Notes: generated by a model from the letters alone, not told the origin. 64,000 bases of DNA from an uncultured SAR116 cluster alpha proteobacterium (GCA_902622875.1 CACNRW010000007.1:17219-81218); one strand, 5' to 3'. Positions 8,070 to 17,644 are shown, numbered from the stretch's first letter. Numbers and translations: made by a program.

Positions 8070-9020
8070 TTGAAATTAATAGTAGCTAAAGGCCTTCGAA
8101 AGTCATTTGGAGACTTTATTGCAGTTGATAATGTTGATTTAGAAGTTTCTCGGGGCGAAGTAATAGGGTTTCTTGGTCCTAATGGTGCAGGAAAATCAAC
8201 AACAATGAAAATACTGACTGGATTTTTAGAGCCCGATAGCGGTGAGATTTTAATAAACAATATTGATTTAAAATCTGATCCATTAAAAGCTAAGGAATTT
8301 ATAGGATACTTGCCAGAGGGTGCTCCTTCATATTCAGACATGAACGTTTTAGAGTTTCTTACATTCGTTGGCAAAATGAGAGGTTTGAATAGTAATTTGT
8401 TAACAACTAGACTAGGCAAAATGGCAAATCAAATCAGTCTTAAGGAAGTTTGGAACAAGCCTATTGAAACACTTTCTAAAGGTTTTAAAAGAAGGGTAGG
8501 TATTGCCCAAGCTTTGATACATGATCCAGACATATTGATTTTGGATGAACCTACTGATGGATTAGATCCGAATCAAAAACATGAAATGAGAAACTTAATT
8601 AAAACTATATCGAAAAATAAAGCAATAGTGATTTCAACCCATATTTTAGAGGAAGTTGAGGCAGTCTGCTCACGCGCAATGATAATTGCTAATGGCAAAT
8701 TACTTGTAAATGAAACGCCAGCAAATCTTGAGAAACAGTTCACAAATAAAGATATAATATCAATAAAAGTTTCAAATAAAATTGACTCTATTTTAGCCAA
8801 AAATTTAAAATCATCAATTAATTATGGCGATGTAAAAATTGAGAAAGTAAACAAAGATACTAATAAAATACTGGTAAGTGATAACAAAAAAACACTAGAT
8901 CTAAACACTGTATTAAAACAAGTGTACAAATTTAAACTTAATGTAATTGAGGCGAGTTTTATAAAGTCGAATTTAGAAGAAATTTTTAGAAAAATTACAA
9001 CAACAAATGCTTCAAGTTAG
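8070..9020 (+). CDS. ABC exporter ATP-binding protein (GldA-like)
   Basis: The 316-residue ATPase carries Walker A GPNGAGKST, the Q-loop region after it, a signature loop read as LSKGFKRR, Walker B ILILDEPTDGLDP, and the H-loop His in ISTHILEE. The C-terminal 90 residues are the extra domain of DrrA/CcmA/GldA-type exporter ATPases. The start is TTG at 8070, eight bases after a GGAG box; no in-frame ATG nearby would keep the first strand (KLIVAKGLRKSFG). It is the first gene of an operon with a permease, a GldG-like protein and a DUF4340 protein, so it powers that membrane complex. The exported substrate is not known. Confidence 0.9.
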   Translation: MKLIVAKGLRKSFGDFIAVDNVDLEVSRGEVIGFLGPNGAGKSTTMKILTGFLEPDSGEILINNIDLKSDPLKAKEFIGYLPEGAPSYSDMNVLEFLTFVGKMRGLNSNLLTTRLGKMANQISLKEVWNKPIETLSKGFKRRVGIAQALIHDPDILILDEPTDGLDPNQKHEMRNLIKTISKNKAIVISTHILEEVEAVCSRAMIIANGKLLVNETPANLEKQFTNKDIISIKVSNKIDSILAKNLKSSINYGDVKIEKVNKDTNKILVSDNKKTLDLNTVLKQVYKFKLNVIEASFIKSNLEEIFRKITTTNASS

Positions 9021-9027
9021 TCGGTAA

Positions 9028-9780
9028 ATGATTATGAAAAATTATTTAGGAAAAACATATATTATTTTTGACAGGGAGTTAATGGGTTACTTTAGAACAC
9101 CATTAGCTTCAATTTTTTTGCTTGTTTTTTTAGCCCTCTCATCAGGGATGACTTTCTTTTTAGGAAGATTCTTTGAACGTGATCAAGCAGATTTAACGGC
9201 TTTTTTTGCATGGCACCCATGGTTGTTTTTAATTTTAATGCCAGCCATTGGTATGAGATTATGGGCAGAAGAACGTCGTTCAGGTACAATAGAACTATTA
9301 ATAACTTTACCTGTCACTAACACTCAATTAGTTATAGGCAAATTTTTGGCAAGCTGGGTTTTTACTCTTATTGCACTTGTCTTAACAATGCCTATTTGGA
9401 TAACTGTTAATTATCTAGGAGACCCAGATAATAATGTTATTTTAATATCATATATTGGAAGTTGGTTAATGGCTGGTGCTTTTCTAGCTCTTACTTCCTG
9501 TTTATCTGCACTTACTAAAAATCAAGTTATTGCCTTTATAGTTTCCTCTATTAGTGGATTTATTTTAATAATGGCTGGTTTTAATCTTGTTTTATCATCT
9601 GTGAGATCGTGGACACCATCTTGGGTGATAGAAACAATTAGTTCAATGTCCTTTTTGTCTCATTTTAGCAGAATTCAAATGGGTGTTTTTGATTTAAGAA
9701 CCCTGATTTTCTTCGTTTCAATGATTATTTTGTGTGTTTGGATAAACGTACAGCTTGTCCAAATTAAAAAAGCAGATTGA
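9028..9780 (+). CDS. ABC-2 type permease (GldF-like)
   Basis: The 250-residue membrane protein has about six hydrophobic segments and the ABC-2 permease hallmark RLWAEERRSGTIELLITLPV at residues about 75-94, the cytoplasmic coupling region. This corresponds to GldF in Bacteroidetes gliding operons, but the same permease is widespread in non-gliding Proteobacteria. It starts 7 bases after the ATPase gene; ATG at 9028 or 9034 are both possible. It pairs with the upstream ATPase and the downstream GldG-like protein to form one transporter in the inner membrane. Function in Alphaproteobacteria is undefined. Confidence 0.88.
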   Translation: MIMKNYLGKTYIIFDRELMGYFRTPLASIFLLVFLALSSGMTFFLGRFFERDQADLTAFFAWHPWLFLILMPAIGMRLWAEERRSGTIELLITLPVTNTQLVIGKFLASWVFTLIALVLTMPIWITVNYLGDPDNNVILISYIGSWLMAGAFLALTSCLSALTKNQVIAFIVSSISGFILIMAGFNLVLSSVRSWTPSWVIETISSMSFLSHFSRIQMGVFDLRTLIFFVSMIILCVWINVQLVQIKKAD

Positions 9781-9787
9781 GAGAACA

Positions 9788-11599
9788 ATGGAATTTTTAA
9801 ATAATATAAAGACGAGAATACTTGTGAGATTATCTATACTTTTTTCTATTTTAGTCTTTTTTAGTATAAATATTATTATAAATAATGTCTTTAATTCCTC
9901 CAGAATTGATTTTACTGAAAAAAAACTTTACTCATTATCAAACAGTACGATTGATCTTTTAAAAAGTCTTGAAGAACCAATACACATAAGATTATTTGTT
10001 TCAGGTAATTTAGTTAAAGAGGTGCCCCAACTATCTACATATGCAAATAGAGTGGAAACTGTATTAAAAACATATAGTGATATTTCTAACGGAAAGATTT
10101 CACTTGAAATCATTGATCCAAAACCATTCTCTGATTATGAAGATAGAGCAGTCGGCATGGGGATTAATTCTTTTACTGCCACTGAAATGTCAGATGCTTT
10201 ATATTTTGGGTTAGCAGCCACTAACTCTACCACTGGTCAAAAAAATATTCCTATTTTTTCACCTGAGCGAGAAACCTTCCTAGAGTATGATCTCTCAAGT
10301 CTAATTTCAGAGCTTAGTCAAATTAAAAAACCAGTAATAAGCATTATCGACAACCTTGGACTTCAAGCTGACAGTAGAATTGGTAAACCAGAACAACAAA
10401 TATTAAAACAAATGAGAGAAATGTTTGTGGTTGAAAAAGTTAACGAAACCACCAATGAATTAAATAAAAACACTAAAGTATTAATGGTTGTTCATCCAAA
10501 GTTTCTATCCGATGATACACTTTATATGATAGATCAATGGATCCTAAACGGTGGAGCAACGTTAATATTTTTAGATCCTTATGCTGAAACTGAAATTAGC
10601 CGGCAACAAGGGATGCCTCCAATGAACCCTAGGTCTAATCTGAAAAAATTATTGGACACTTGGGGTATAAAGTTTGACAACGAAAAAGCTGTATTAGATT
10701 CAGAATTTGGATTTCGAATCTCTAGAAATTTAAATGGCAGAGATATACAGGTCACTAATTATCCTTGGCTAAATATAAGGGGAGATGGACTTAACAAAAA
10801 TGAAAGTGTACTTTCAAATCTGAGTACCATAGTAATGACAACTGCTGGATCTTTTGAGTCCATTGACAACAAGACTGACTTAGAACCTATTATTGTTTCA
10901 AGTCAAAACTCTGGTCTTGGCGATGCACAAAAGGCAGGTAATCCTGAAGGTGACCCTAGAGATCTATTGCCTAATATCAAAAAAAACAATCAAAATTTAA
11001 TTCTGGCTGGTTGGATAAAATCTACACTAAATTCATCCTTTAAAGACAAAGACAAAACGCAAATATTAAAATCACAAAACAAGTCTAATATTTTATTAGT
11101 TTCGGACGCCGATATGTTGATGGATCGTAATTGGTTAACACAAAGAGGTGCATTTGCGAATAATGGTGACTTTGTTTTAAATGTCATCGAGAAAATGATT
11201 GGAGGAAGTGCTTTATCTGATCTAAGAGGAAAGAGTACCTCGTATAGGCCATTTGATAAAATTATAGCGCTAGAAAAAATTGCCGAAGAAAAGTTTCTTT
11301 TAGAAGAACAGCAACTAGCTGAAAAGCTAAAAGGTATGGAAGACAAAATAAGAAGTCTAACTCAGAATAATGAAGATGATATAGATATATTATCTCCTGA
11401 AACTATCGAGGCAATTGATGGATTTAAAGCTGAAATGATGTCAACTAGATCTCAACTAAGAAGTGTTAAATTTGACTTAAGAAGAGATGTAGAAAATTTG
11501 AAAAAGTGGGTTATTGCTTTTAATGTTGCAATACTCCCCGTCATATTTGCTGGCCTAGCCTTGATTATATCGTTTAGAAGAAAGAAAAGTTCTTATTAA
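9788..11599 (+). CDS. GldG-like ABC transporter auxiliary protein
   Basis: The 603-residue protein has a transmembrane segment near residues 10-35, a large periplasmic part related to GldG (ABC-type auxiliary domain; ISLEIIDPKPFS, LVSDADML), a charged coiled-coil region at about 495-585, and a closing transmembrane helix with a basic tail (FRRKKSS). The frame is open from 9755, but that would overlap the permease by 26 bases; the ATG at 9788 follows a GAGAG box and gives a normal N-terminus (MEFLNNIKTR). It is the third gene of the exporter operon and probably acts as the large periplasmic partner of the permease. Role is inferred from family and context only. Confidence 0.85.
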   Translation: MEFLNNIKTRILVRLSILFSILVFFSINIIINNVFNSSRIDFTEKKLYSLSNSTIDLLKSLEEPIHIRLFVSGNLVKEVPQLSTYANRVETVLKTYSDISNGKISLEIIDPKPFSDYEDRAVGMGINSFTATEMSDALYFGLAATNSTTGQKNIPIFSPERETFLEYDLSSLISELSQIKKPVISIIDNLGLQADSRIGKPEQQILKQMREMFVVEKVNETTNELNKNTKVLMVVHPKFLSDDTLYMIDQWILNGGATLIFLDPYAETEISRQQGMPPMNPRSNLKKLLDTWGIKFDNEKAVLDSEFGFRISRNLNGRDIQVTNYPWLNIRGDGLNKNESVLSNLSTIVMTTAGSFESIDNKTDLEPIIVSSQNSGLGDAQKAGNPEGDPRDLLPNIKKNNQNLILAGWIKSTLNSSFKDKDKTQILKSQNKSNILLVSDADMLMDRNWLTQRGAFANNGDFVLNVIEKMIGGSALSDLRGKSTSYRPFDKIIALEKIAEEKFLLEEQQLAEKLKGMEDKIRSLTQNNEDDIDILSPETIEAIDGFKAEMMSTRSQLRSVKFDLRRDVENLKKWVIAFNVAILPVIFAGLALIISFRRKKSSY

Positions 11600-11620
11600 A
11601 TATAAGTTTTGGATTATAAT

Positions 11621-12646
11621 ATGACAAAAATAAAATTTGTAAACACTTCGATAGTAACTTTAACTTTTGTTATTTTAGCAATCATATCTATAAATTTAAA
11701 TTCAAATAATCACGTTTTTGAAGATAGAGGAAGTTTATTTTTAAAAGACTTCACCAAAAATATTAATAAAATTGATAATATTTCCATAAATTCATTCGAA
11801 AATAACATTAATTTGGTAAAAAAAGATAATATTTATATCTCAGAATCTGGTTATCCACTTAAGAAGGGTATGTGGGAAAACTTAATTACAAGTTTGTCAT
11901 TGTTAAGAATTGAGGAATTAAAAACAAAAGATTCACAAAGACATGCTGATTTAAATTTACTTCTTCCAGAAAGAAATAAAAGCAAGGAGGAGGATGAAGG
12001 TTATGGAACAAAGATTACTTTGAAAAAACAAGACGGAACAATTTATTCATCTATTTTATTTGGTAAAGTGGATCGGACTGTTGGTGGATTAAGCGGGGGT
12101 CAATTTGCAAGATTCCCAGAAAAAAATCAAAGCTATCTTCTAAAAGGTGCTATAAGAATGCCTACAACTAAATCTGATTGGTTTGAGAGTTTAATTTTAA
12201 CAATAAAAAACGATCAATTCATAAAAGCCACTTTAAACAACAAAAATGGAACTTTTGAAATTGAGAATAAAAATAATAAGTTAAGTTTAATAGTTCCAAA
12301 ATCTTTAAATTTTGAAATTGACGAGACTCAGTTGAATGATATAAGAGATGTTATTAGTAGTTTTTATTTTTATGATGTAAAAAAATCATTGAAAAAATAT
12401 TCTGACAATCTTCCAACTATATCTTATGAAATTAAAGATGGTCTGGTACTATCAATAACCTCTGTTGAACCCGATAAAGATGGTGAAAGTTGGGTAACTA
12501 TTAAAGTTAAATCTAATGACAAGAAATCAGAAAAACTAGCTCAAGACATAAGGAACAAAACTGAAGGTTTTGAGTTCTTAGCAAATATTATTACAAGCGA
12601 CATTCTAAGATTGAAGCCTGAGGACCTTGCAGTTAAAGATAAATGA
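11621..12646 (+). CDS. DUF4340-type membrane-anchored periplasmic protein
   Basis: The 341-residue protein has an N-terminal transmembrane helix (about residues 8-24) and a periplasmic body matching DUF4340: it includes the GYPLKKGMWENLI segment, the SILFGKVDRTVGG strand and WFESLILTI. DUF4340 proteins are usually encoded next to GldG-like proteins, as here. A TTG at 11609 would add four residues; the ATG at 11621 with an upstream GGA is preferred. It is the last gene of the exporter operon. Molecular role is unknown; an accessory subunit acting outside the inner membrane is the simplest inference. Confidence 0.82.
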   Translation: MTKIKFVNTSIVTLTFVILAIISINLNSNNHVFEDRGSLFLKDFTKNINKIDNISINSFENNINLVKKDNIYISESGYPLKKGMWENLITSLSLLRIEELKTKDSQRHADLNLLLPERNKSKEEDEGYGTKITLKKQDGTIYSSILFGKVDRTVGGLSGGQFARFPEKNQSYLLKGAIRMPTTKSDWFESLILTIKNDQFIKATLNNKNGTFEIENKNNKLSLIVPKSLNFEIDETQLNDIRDVISSFYFYDVKKSLKKYSDNLPTISYEIKDGLVLSITSVEPDKDGESWVTIKVKSNDKKSEKLAQDIRNKTEGFEFLANIITSDILRLKPEDLAVKDK

Positions 12647-12653
12647 TCTTTAA
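12633..12653. terminator. AT-rich hairpin at a convergent gene junction
   Basis: TTAAAGAT (12633-12640) and ATCTTTAA (12646-12653) form a perfect 8-bp stem with a 5-base loop. It spans the stops of the DUF4340 gene and the facing acyl-CoA dehydrogenase gene, so it could stop transcription from both sides. The stem has only one G-C pair and no long T run follows, so it would be a weak intrinsic terminator at best. Confidence 0.35.
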
Positions 12654-13840
12654 TATGATCTAGGCATTCCTAAAACATGTTCAGCTAAGTAAGATAATAT
12701 TAAATTAGTAGAAATTGGGGCTACTTGATACAATCTAGCTTCCCTAAACTTTCTTTCAACATCATATTCCTCTGCAAACCCAAAGCCACCGTGGGTTTGT
12801 ACACAAGCTTCAGCAGCCGCCCATGAGGCATCTGCTGCTAGCAATTTTGCAGTATTTGCTTCTTCACCAATCGGCTTGCCAGCTTCATATAGTCTAGCAG
12901 CATGATAAACCATAAGCTCTGCAGCCCTCATTTGAGCATAAGCCTTGGCAATTGGAAACTGAATACCTTGGTTTTTACCAATTGCTCTTCCAAAAATATT
13001 TCTATCATTAGCATAATCAGTTGATTTTTTAGTAAACCACTTTGCGTCACCTATACACTCTGCAGCAATTAAAATTCTTTCTGCATTCATACCTGACAAA
13101 ATGTATCTAAAACCCTTGTCAACCTCACCTATAATATTAGAAGCAGGAATTCTAAGGTTGTCGAAAAAAACTTCAGTCGTGGAGTGGTTCATCATTGTTC
13201 TTATAGGTCTGATAGTAAGACCGTTTCCTTTTGCCTTTCTCATATCTAAAAGAAAAACAGAGAGACCTTCAGTCTTTTTATTAACTTGATTTAAAGGTGT
13301 TGTTCTAGCTAACAACAACATTAAATCTGAATGCTCAGCCCTACTGGTCCAAATTTTTTGTCCATTAATTATGTAATCATCTCTATCACGTACAGCTACA
13401 GTTCTTAAACTTGTAGTGTCTGTACCACTAGTTGGTTCAGTTACGCCGAATGCTTGTAACCTTAGAGTTCCGTCAGCAATCTTAGGTAAATATTCCTTTT
13501 TTTGTTCATCAGATCCATGTCTTAGAACAGTTCCCATTGTATACATTTGTGCGTGACACGCTGCGGCATTACAACCTTGATGATGTATTTCTTCTAAAAT
13601 AACAGATGCTGCAACCATTCCTAAACCAACCCCACCATATTCTTCCGGTATAAGGGCTCCCAAAAAGCCCGCATCAGTCAAAGCTTTAACAAATTCTGTA
13701 GGATAACCTTGCTCTCTGTCAAGTTTCCTCCAATATTCACCTTGAAAATCACCACAAAGTTTAGCGACAGACTCTCTTACTTCACTAATTATGCTGTCTT
13801 GAGTTTCTGAATTTTCTAATTGAATGGTGCTATCAGGCAT
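12650..13840 (-). CDS. Acyl-CoA dehydrogenase
   Basis: The 396-residue flavoenzyme has the complete acyl-CoA dehydrogenase fold. Signatures include GLGMVAASVILEEIHHQG, FGVTEPTSGTDTTSL at the FAD-binding strand, IINGQKIWTS, and near the C-terminus THGGFGFAEEYDVERKFREA with the Glu that is the usual position for a catalytic base region. The ATG at 13840 follows a GAGGA box; a start 12 bases earlier would place that box inside the gene. It probably oxidises a short or branched acyl-CoA with electron transfer flavoprotein as acceptor. It stands alone, convergent with the DUF4340 gene and divergent from the VOC gene. Chain-length preference cannot be read from sequence. Confidence 0.9.
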   Translation of the reverse strand: MPDSTIQLENSETQDSIISEVRESVAKLCGDFQGEYWRKLDREQGYPTEFVKALTDAGFLGALIPEEYGGVGLGMVAASVILEEIHHQGCNAAACHAQMYTMGTVLRHGSDEQKKEYLPKIADGTLRLQAFGVTEPTSGTDTTSLRTVAVRDRDDYIINGQKIWTSRAEHSDLMLLLARTTPLNQVNKKTEGLSVFLLDMRKAKGNGLTIRPIRTMMNHSTTEVFFDNLRIPASNIIGEVDKGFRYILSGMNAERILIAAECIGDAKWFTKKSTDYANDRNIFGRAIGKNQGIQFPIAKAYAQMRAAELMVYHAARLYEAGKPIGEEANTAKLLAADASWAAAEACVQTHGGFGFAEEYDVERKFREARLYQVAPISTNLILSYLAEHVLGMPRSY

Positions 13841-13981
13841 TTTGATCCTCATAAATATTTTGCGTTTAAGTAATTAGACATAATAGTTCAATTTTATAAT
13901 ACTAGCTTATTCATCTTATTTAGTATTAATTATTTTATATAGCATAAATGTAATGATTATTAAATAATTTGGAGATTAAAA

Positions 13982-14398
13982 ATGAAATTAGAATTTCACC
14001 ATATAAATTTTGTATCAAAAAATATAGATAATATGAATAATTTTTATAAAAATATTCTTAGTATGAATAGTATTCCAATAGAAAAATTTCCACGAACAGA
14101 AGAGACGTCTAATAGAGGGTATAGTGGTAAAATCAATTTCGTGACAGAAGGTAAAATAGAAATGCATCTTGCAGAACGAGATTTAAATGTAGCTTTTAAA
14201 AATAATCAGGCAATCAATCCTGTTGACAAAGGGCACATAGCTTTTAGGACTGATGATATTAACACATTCATTAAAAGGCTTAAGAAAGAAAAAATTCCGT
14301 TTTCGGATTATGGAACCACTTTCGCTAAAGAATGGCACCAAATTTTCTTTCAAGATCCAGAAGGCAATGTAGTCGAAGTACATCAAAAAATTTGCTAA
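13982..14398 (+). CDS. VOC-family (glyoxalase/dioxygenase fold) protein
   Basis: The 138-residue protein is a two-module vicinal-oxygen-chelate protein. The N-terminal LEFHHINFVSKNIDNMNNFY supplies a His metal ligand, GHIAFRTDDI begins the second module with another His, and DPEGNVVEVHQ at the C-terminus supplies the conserved Glu. Families with this fold include glyoxalase I, methylmalonyl-CoA epimerase, extradiol dioxygenases and fosfomycin-resistance enzymes; sequence alone does not say which. It is six bases upstream of an MFS transporter gene and likely co-transcribed, which could suggest processing of an imported or exported small molecule. Confidence 0.8.
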   Translation: MKLEFHHINFVSKNIDNMNNFYKNILSMNSIPIEKFPRTEETSNRGYSGKINFVTEGKIEMHLAERDLNVAFKNNQAINPVDKGHIAFRTDDINTFIKRLKKEKIPFSDYGTTFAKEWHQIFFQDPEGNVVEVHQKIC

Positions 14399-14404
14399 CA
14401 CATA

Positions 14405-15640
14405 ATGATTAAGGAATGTTTTAAATATAAGAACTTTAGAATACTCTGGGGTGCAGGTTGTATGACTGGGATTGCACGTGCTATGGAGTTTTTAGCTTTG
14501 AGTCTTTATGCCCTCCAAGAATTAGGAATTCCATATTTAGTTACAGTAATATTCGCAGCAAGAATGTTACCAATGAGCCTTTTGGGAATAGTTATAGGTA
14601 CAATTTCAGAGAGGGTGTCTCCAATTTTAGTTATTAAAAACATTTACTTACTTTCAAATATTTTTACTGGTATGGCTGTTATTTTAGTTTTCACTGATAA
14701 TTTTAATACGCTTTTTGCACTTATTCTTGCCTTTGTAAATGGAATTACATGGGTGGTTGACCTTGCAGTAAGGCGTAGAGTGTTAGCGGATAATATTAAA
14801 AAGAAACTTTTAAGTTCCTCACTTGCTATGGAAACATTATCCAACAATGCAACAAGACTGATAGGACCAATATTTGCTGGAACACTATATACTTTAGTAG
14901 ATCTTACTGGAATTTTCAGTCTTCAATTTATAATGTATCTATTAGCTTTAGGATTAATCATTGTATTTAAAAAAAATACTAAAAAGGATACTACTTCAAA
15001 TTCTGCCCAAGAAAATCCATTAGCCATAAAAGAGCATTGGGCACATGGTCTTTTAAATGAAATATTAAAAACAGGTAAAAGTGTATACAGTATTGTTAGT
15101 TTAAGAATGGTGTTAATAACAACCCTAATCTTTAATATTTTTGGTTTTCCATTAGTATCTTTAATCCCCGTATTAGGTAGAGAAAAATTGTTATTATCTG
15201 AATTTAATATTGGAATCTTAGCTTCCTCTGAAGGTTTAGGAGCTCTTATAGGGGCTTTAATTATTGGTAATCTTTCTCCACAAAAAAATCTTTCAATTAT
15301 CTTTATTACAGGTGTAAGTGGATTTTTTTTAGGTATGTTTTTATTTTCTTGCTCACCTAGTCTGATATTAGCTTTTATAAGTTTAACATTTGGAGGCATT
15401 TTTTTATCAGGTTTTAGTACAATGCAAGGAGCACTTGTTTATCAAGCATCTACTAAATCTAGAGGAAATAATTTTGGTATATTAGTGACATGTATCGGAA
15501 CAGCACCAATCGGTCTAATGAATTTATCTTGGATTATGACACTTATTTCAGTGGACAGAACAATACAAATAAATGTTTTTTTAGGATTGACCTGTCTGCT
15601 GATAACCATTTTTTATTTTTTCTTTAAAAGATCTGATTAA
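14405..15640 (+). CDS. MFS transporter
   Basis: The 411-residue protein has about twelve hydrophobic helices and resembles the MFS_3/enterobactin-exporter-like group of major facilitator transporters. A basic cytoplasmic loop with VVDLAVRRRVLADN follows helix 4, and a charged central loop (about residues 190-220) divides the two six-helix halves. Its substrate is unknown; efflux of a small molecule is the most common role in this group. It begins six bases after the VOC gene, and ends 3 bases from the stop of htpG on the other strand. Confidence 0.85.
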   Translation: MIKECFKYKNFRILWGAGCMTGIARAMEFLALSLYALQELGIPYLVTVIFAARMLPMSLLGIVIGTISERVSPILVIKNIYLLSNIFTGMAVILVFTDNFNTLFALILAFVNGITWVVDLAVRRRVLADNIKKKLLSSSLAMETLSNNATRLIGPIFAGTLYTLVDLTGIFSLQFIMYLLALGLIIVFKKNTKKDTTSNSAQENPLAIKEHWAHGLLNEILKTGKSVYSIVSLRMVLITTLIFNIFGFPLVSLIPVLGREKLLLSEFNIGILASSEGLGALIGALIIGNLSPQKNLSIIFITGVSGFFLGMFLFSCSPSLILAFISLTFGGIFLSGFSTMQGALVYQASTKSRGNNFGILVTCIGTAPIGLMNLSWIMTLISVDRTIQINVFLGLTCLLITIFYFFFKRSD

Positions 15641-15643
15641 TTA

Positions 15644-17542
15644 TTAGTTAGGAATTGCTTTTAATAAAAACTGGTTCATTATTTTACTAAACTGTGCGGG
15701 ATCAGCCGGCATCTTACCTTCCATTAATCTAGCTTGTTCAAATAAAAGAGTTCCAGCGTCACTAACTAAATCATTGTTTTCTTTTTTACTTAATAATGAT
15801 TTCATGTTTTTAATAAGAGAATGGTCTCCATTAATTTCTAATATTCTTGGAGCCCCCTTGTAGTTTGTATCTCTCTGTGCCATCAATTGCTCCATAGCAA
15901 TATCCATATCGCCTTCGTCAGCAACTAGGCAGACTGGACTATCAGTCAGCTTAGAGGATAATCTAATGTCTTTAACTTGATCTCCTAATACAACTTTTAA
16001 TTGGGCGACTAAGTCAACATATTCTTTATCTTTTTTTTCTTTTTTATTCTTATCGTCTTTTTTCTTATCTTTATTTTTTTCATCAAGATCATCTAAATTA
16101 ATCTGTCCTTGTGTAATTGATGTAAACTTCTTTTCCTTAAAAGATCCAACCATAGGTAACCAAAACTGATCAATTGCGTCTGTCATAATTAAAACAGGTA
16201 TTTTTTTGGATTTAAAACCTTCTAAGTGAGGACTTGCTAAAGCTTGGTCTTTTGTTTCAGCTGAAATGTAGTAGATGTCCTTTTGTTTTTCGGGCATATT
16301 TTCTACATATTCAGATAAAGATATTGGATCATCATTTTCATTAGTTGAAAACCTAGATAAATCTAATAATGCCTCCTTTCTTTCTGCATCTTCATACAAG
16401 CCTTCTTTCAAAACAGCTCCATACTCCTTCCAAAAACTTTTATAACCATCTGCGTTCTTTTCACTAACTTTTTTAAGTTCTCTTAGGATTTTTCCAACTA
16501 ATGATTTACTTATCTTGGCTACAGCAGGGTTGTTTTGTAACATTTCTCTACTAACATTCAGATCTATATCTTGAGTGTCAACCAGGCCCTTTATGAACCT
16601 TAAATAACTAGGAATTAATGCATCGCACTTGTCTGTAATAAATACTCTGTTTATGTATAGTTTTAATGATGATTTTCTATCTGGATTGAATAAGTCAAAC
16701 GGTCTTGTAGACGGAATACATATAAGATTAGTATAACTAATAGTCCCTTCTGTATTGTTATGCATGGTTAAAAGTGGTTTTCCAAAACCTGCACCAATAT
16801 GTGAGAAAAATTCTTGATATTGCTCTTCTTTAATTTCTTTTGCTGGTCTAGTCCATAAAGCTGATGCTTCATTTAGAGTTTTTATTTCTGCATCTTTTTT
16901 GTCAATTTCGTGTAATTTAACTGGATAGGAAATATGATCTGAATATTTTCTGACAATAAATTGAAGTCTAGTTTCTTCTAAAAACTCTTTTGCATCTTTT
17001 TTTAGTTTAAGTGTAATAGATGTCCCAACATCTTCTTTATCTGCTTTTTCTAAATTAAAACCTGACTTTCCATCTGAAGACCATTTCCATGATTGGTTTT
17101 CTCCTGCTTTTTTTGATAATACCTCTACACTGTCAGCAACCATAAAAGAAGCATAAAAACCTACACCAAATTGTCCAATCATTGACATATCTGGTTTTTT
17201 ATCTTTAGCGTTTGTTGCTATTTGTTCTAAGAATGCTTTTGTTCCTGACCTCGCAATAGTACCCAATGAAGATTTAAGGTCTTCTTCATTCATTCCAATA
17301 CCATTATCTAGAATTGATAAAGTTTTATCTTTATTATTAACCTCAATTTTTATTTCAGAAGCCTCTGAAGAGATAGCAATTTTTTTATCTGTCAAGCCAA
17401 GATATTTTCTTTTATCAAGAGCATCTGAAGCATTTGATACCAACTCACGCAAAAAAATTTCTCTTTCCGAATAAAGAGAATTAATCACAATATCTAAAAT
17501 TTTACCGGTATCTGCTTCAAATTTATTATTCATGTTGGTCAT
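15644..17542 (-). CDS. htpG: Molecular chaperone HtpG (Hsp90)
   Basis: The 632-residue protein is bacterial Hsp90, a cytosolic ATP-dependent dimeric chaperone. The N-terminal GHKL ATPase domain shows IFLRELVSNASDALDKRK, the LDNGIGM loop and GQFGVGFYASFMV; the middle domain has RVFITD and DLNVSREMLQ; a lysine-rich linker (KDKKKDDKNKKEKKDK, about residue 495) and the dimerisation domain follow. The ATG at 17542 is six bases after a GGGGA box; TTG at 17548 is the alternative. A heat-shock sigma-32-like promoter is visible at 17576-17605, which fits the known RpoH control of htpG in other Proteobacteria. Confidence 0.97.
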   Translation of the reverse strand: MTNMNNKFEADTGKILDIVINSLYSEREIFLRELVSNASDALDKRKYLGLTDKKIAISSEASEIKIEVNNKDKTLSILDNGIGMNEEDLKSSLGTIARSGTKAFLEQIATNAKDKKPDMSMIGQFGVGFYASFMVADSVEVLSKKAGENQSWKWSSDGKSGFNLEKADKEDVGTSITLKLKKDAKEFLEETRLQFIVRKYSDHISYPVKLHEIDKKDAEIKTLNEASALWTRPAKEIKEEQYQEFFSHIGAGFGKPLLTMHNNTEGTISYTNLICIPSTRPFDLFNPDRKSSLKLYINRVFITDKCDALIPSYLRFIKGLVDTQDIDLNVSREMLQNNPAVAKISKSLVGKILRELKKVSEKNADGYKSFWKEYGAVLKEGLYEDAERKEALLDLSRFSTNENDDPISLSEYVENMPEKQKDIYYISAETKDQALASPHLEGFKSKKIPVLIMTDAIDQFWLPMVGSFKEKKFTSITQGQINLDDLDEKNKDKKKDDKNKKEKKDKEYVDLVAQLKVVLGDQVKDIRLSSKLTDSPVCLVADEGDMDIAMEQLMAQRDTNYKGAPRILEINGDHSLIKNMKSLLSKKENNDLVSDAGTLLFEQARLMEGKMPADPAQFSKIMNQFLLKAIPN

Positions 17543-17575
17543 CGACAATCCCCATTAATTAATTAATATGATTAG

Positions 17576-17605
17576 TAATTGGTTACTTAAACTTGTATTT
17601 TCAAG
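17576..17605 (-). promoter_or_regulatory. Possible RpoH (sigma-32) promoter for htpG
   Basis: Reading the minus strand, CTTGAA (17605-17600) is followed after 17 bases by CCAATTA (17582-17576). This resembles the sigma-32 pattern of a CTTGAA -35 box and a C-rich -10 box (CCCCATNTA), with the expected spacing, and would give a leader of roughly 30 bases before the htpG start. The -10 match is partial. On the plus strand a perfect TATAAT lies at 17607-17612 and may serve the divergent dehydrogenase gene, though no good -35 box goes with it. Confidence 0.4.
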
Positions 17606-17644
17606 ATATAATATTACTTTTGTGAATTTAAAAGGAGTGTGTTT

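Noticed and set aside
14923-15399. Long open frame (158 codons) antisense to the MFS transporter gene
   Set aside because: The plus-strand MFS protein has clear membrane helices and family pattern; the antisense product is low-complexity and has no recognisable domain.
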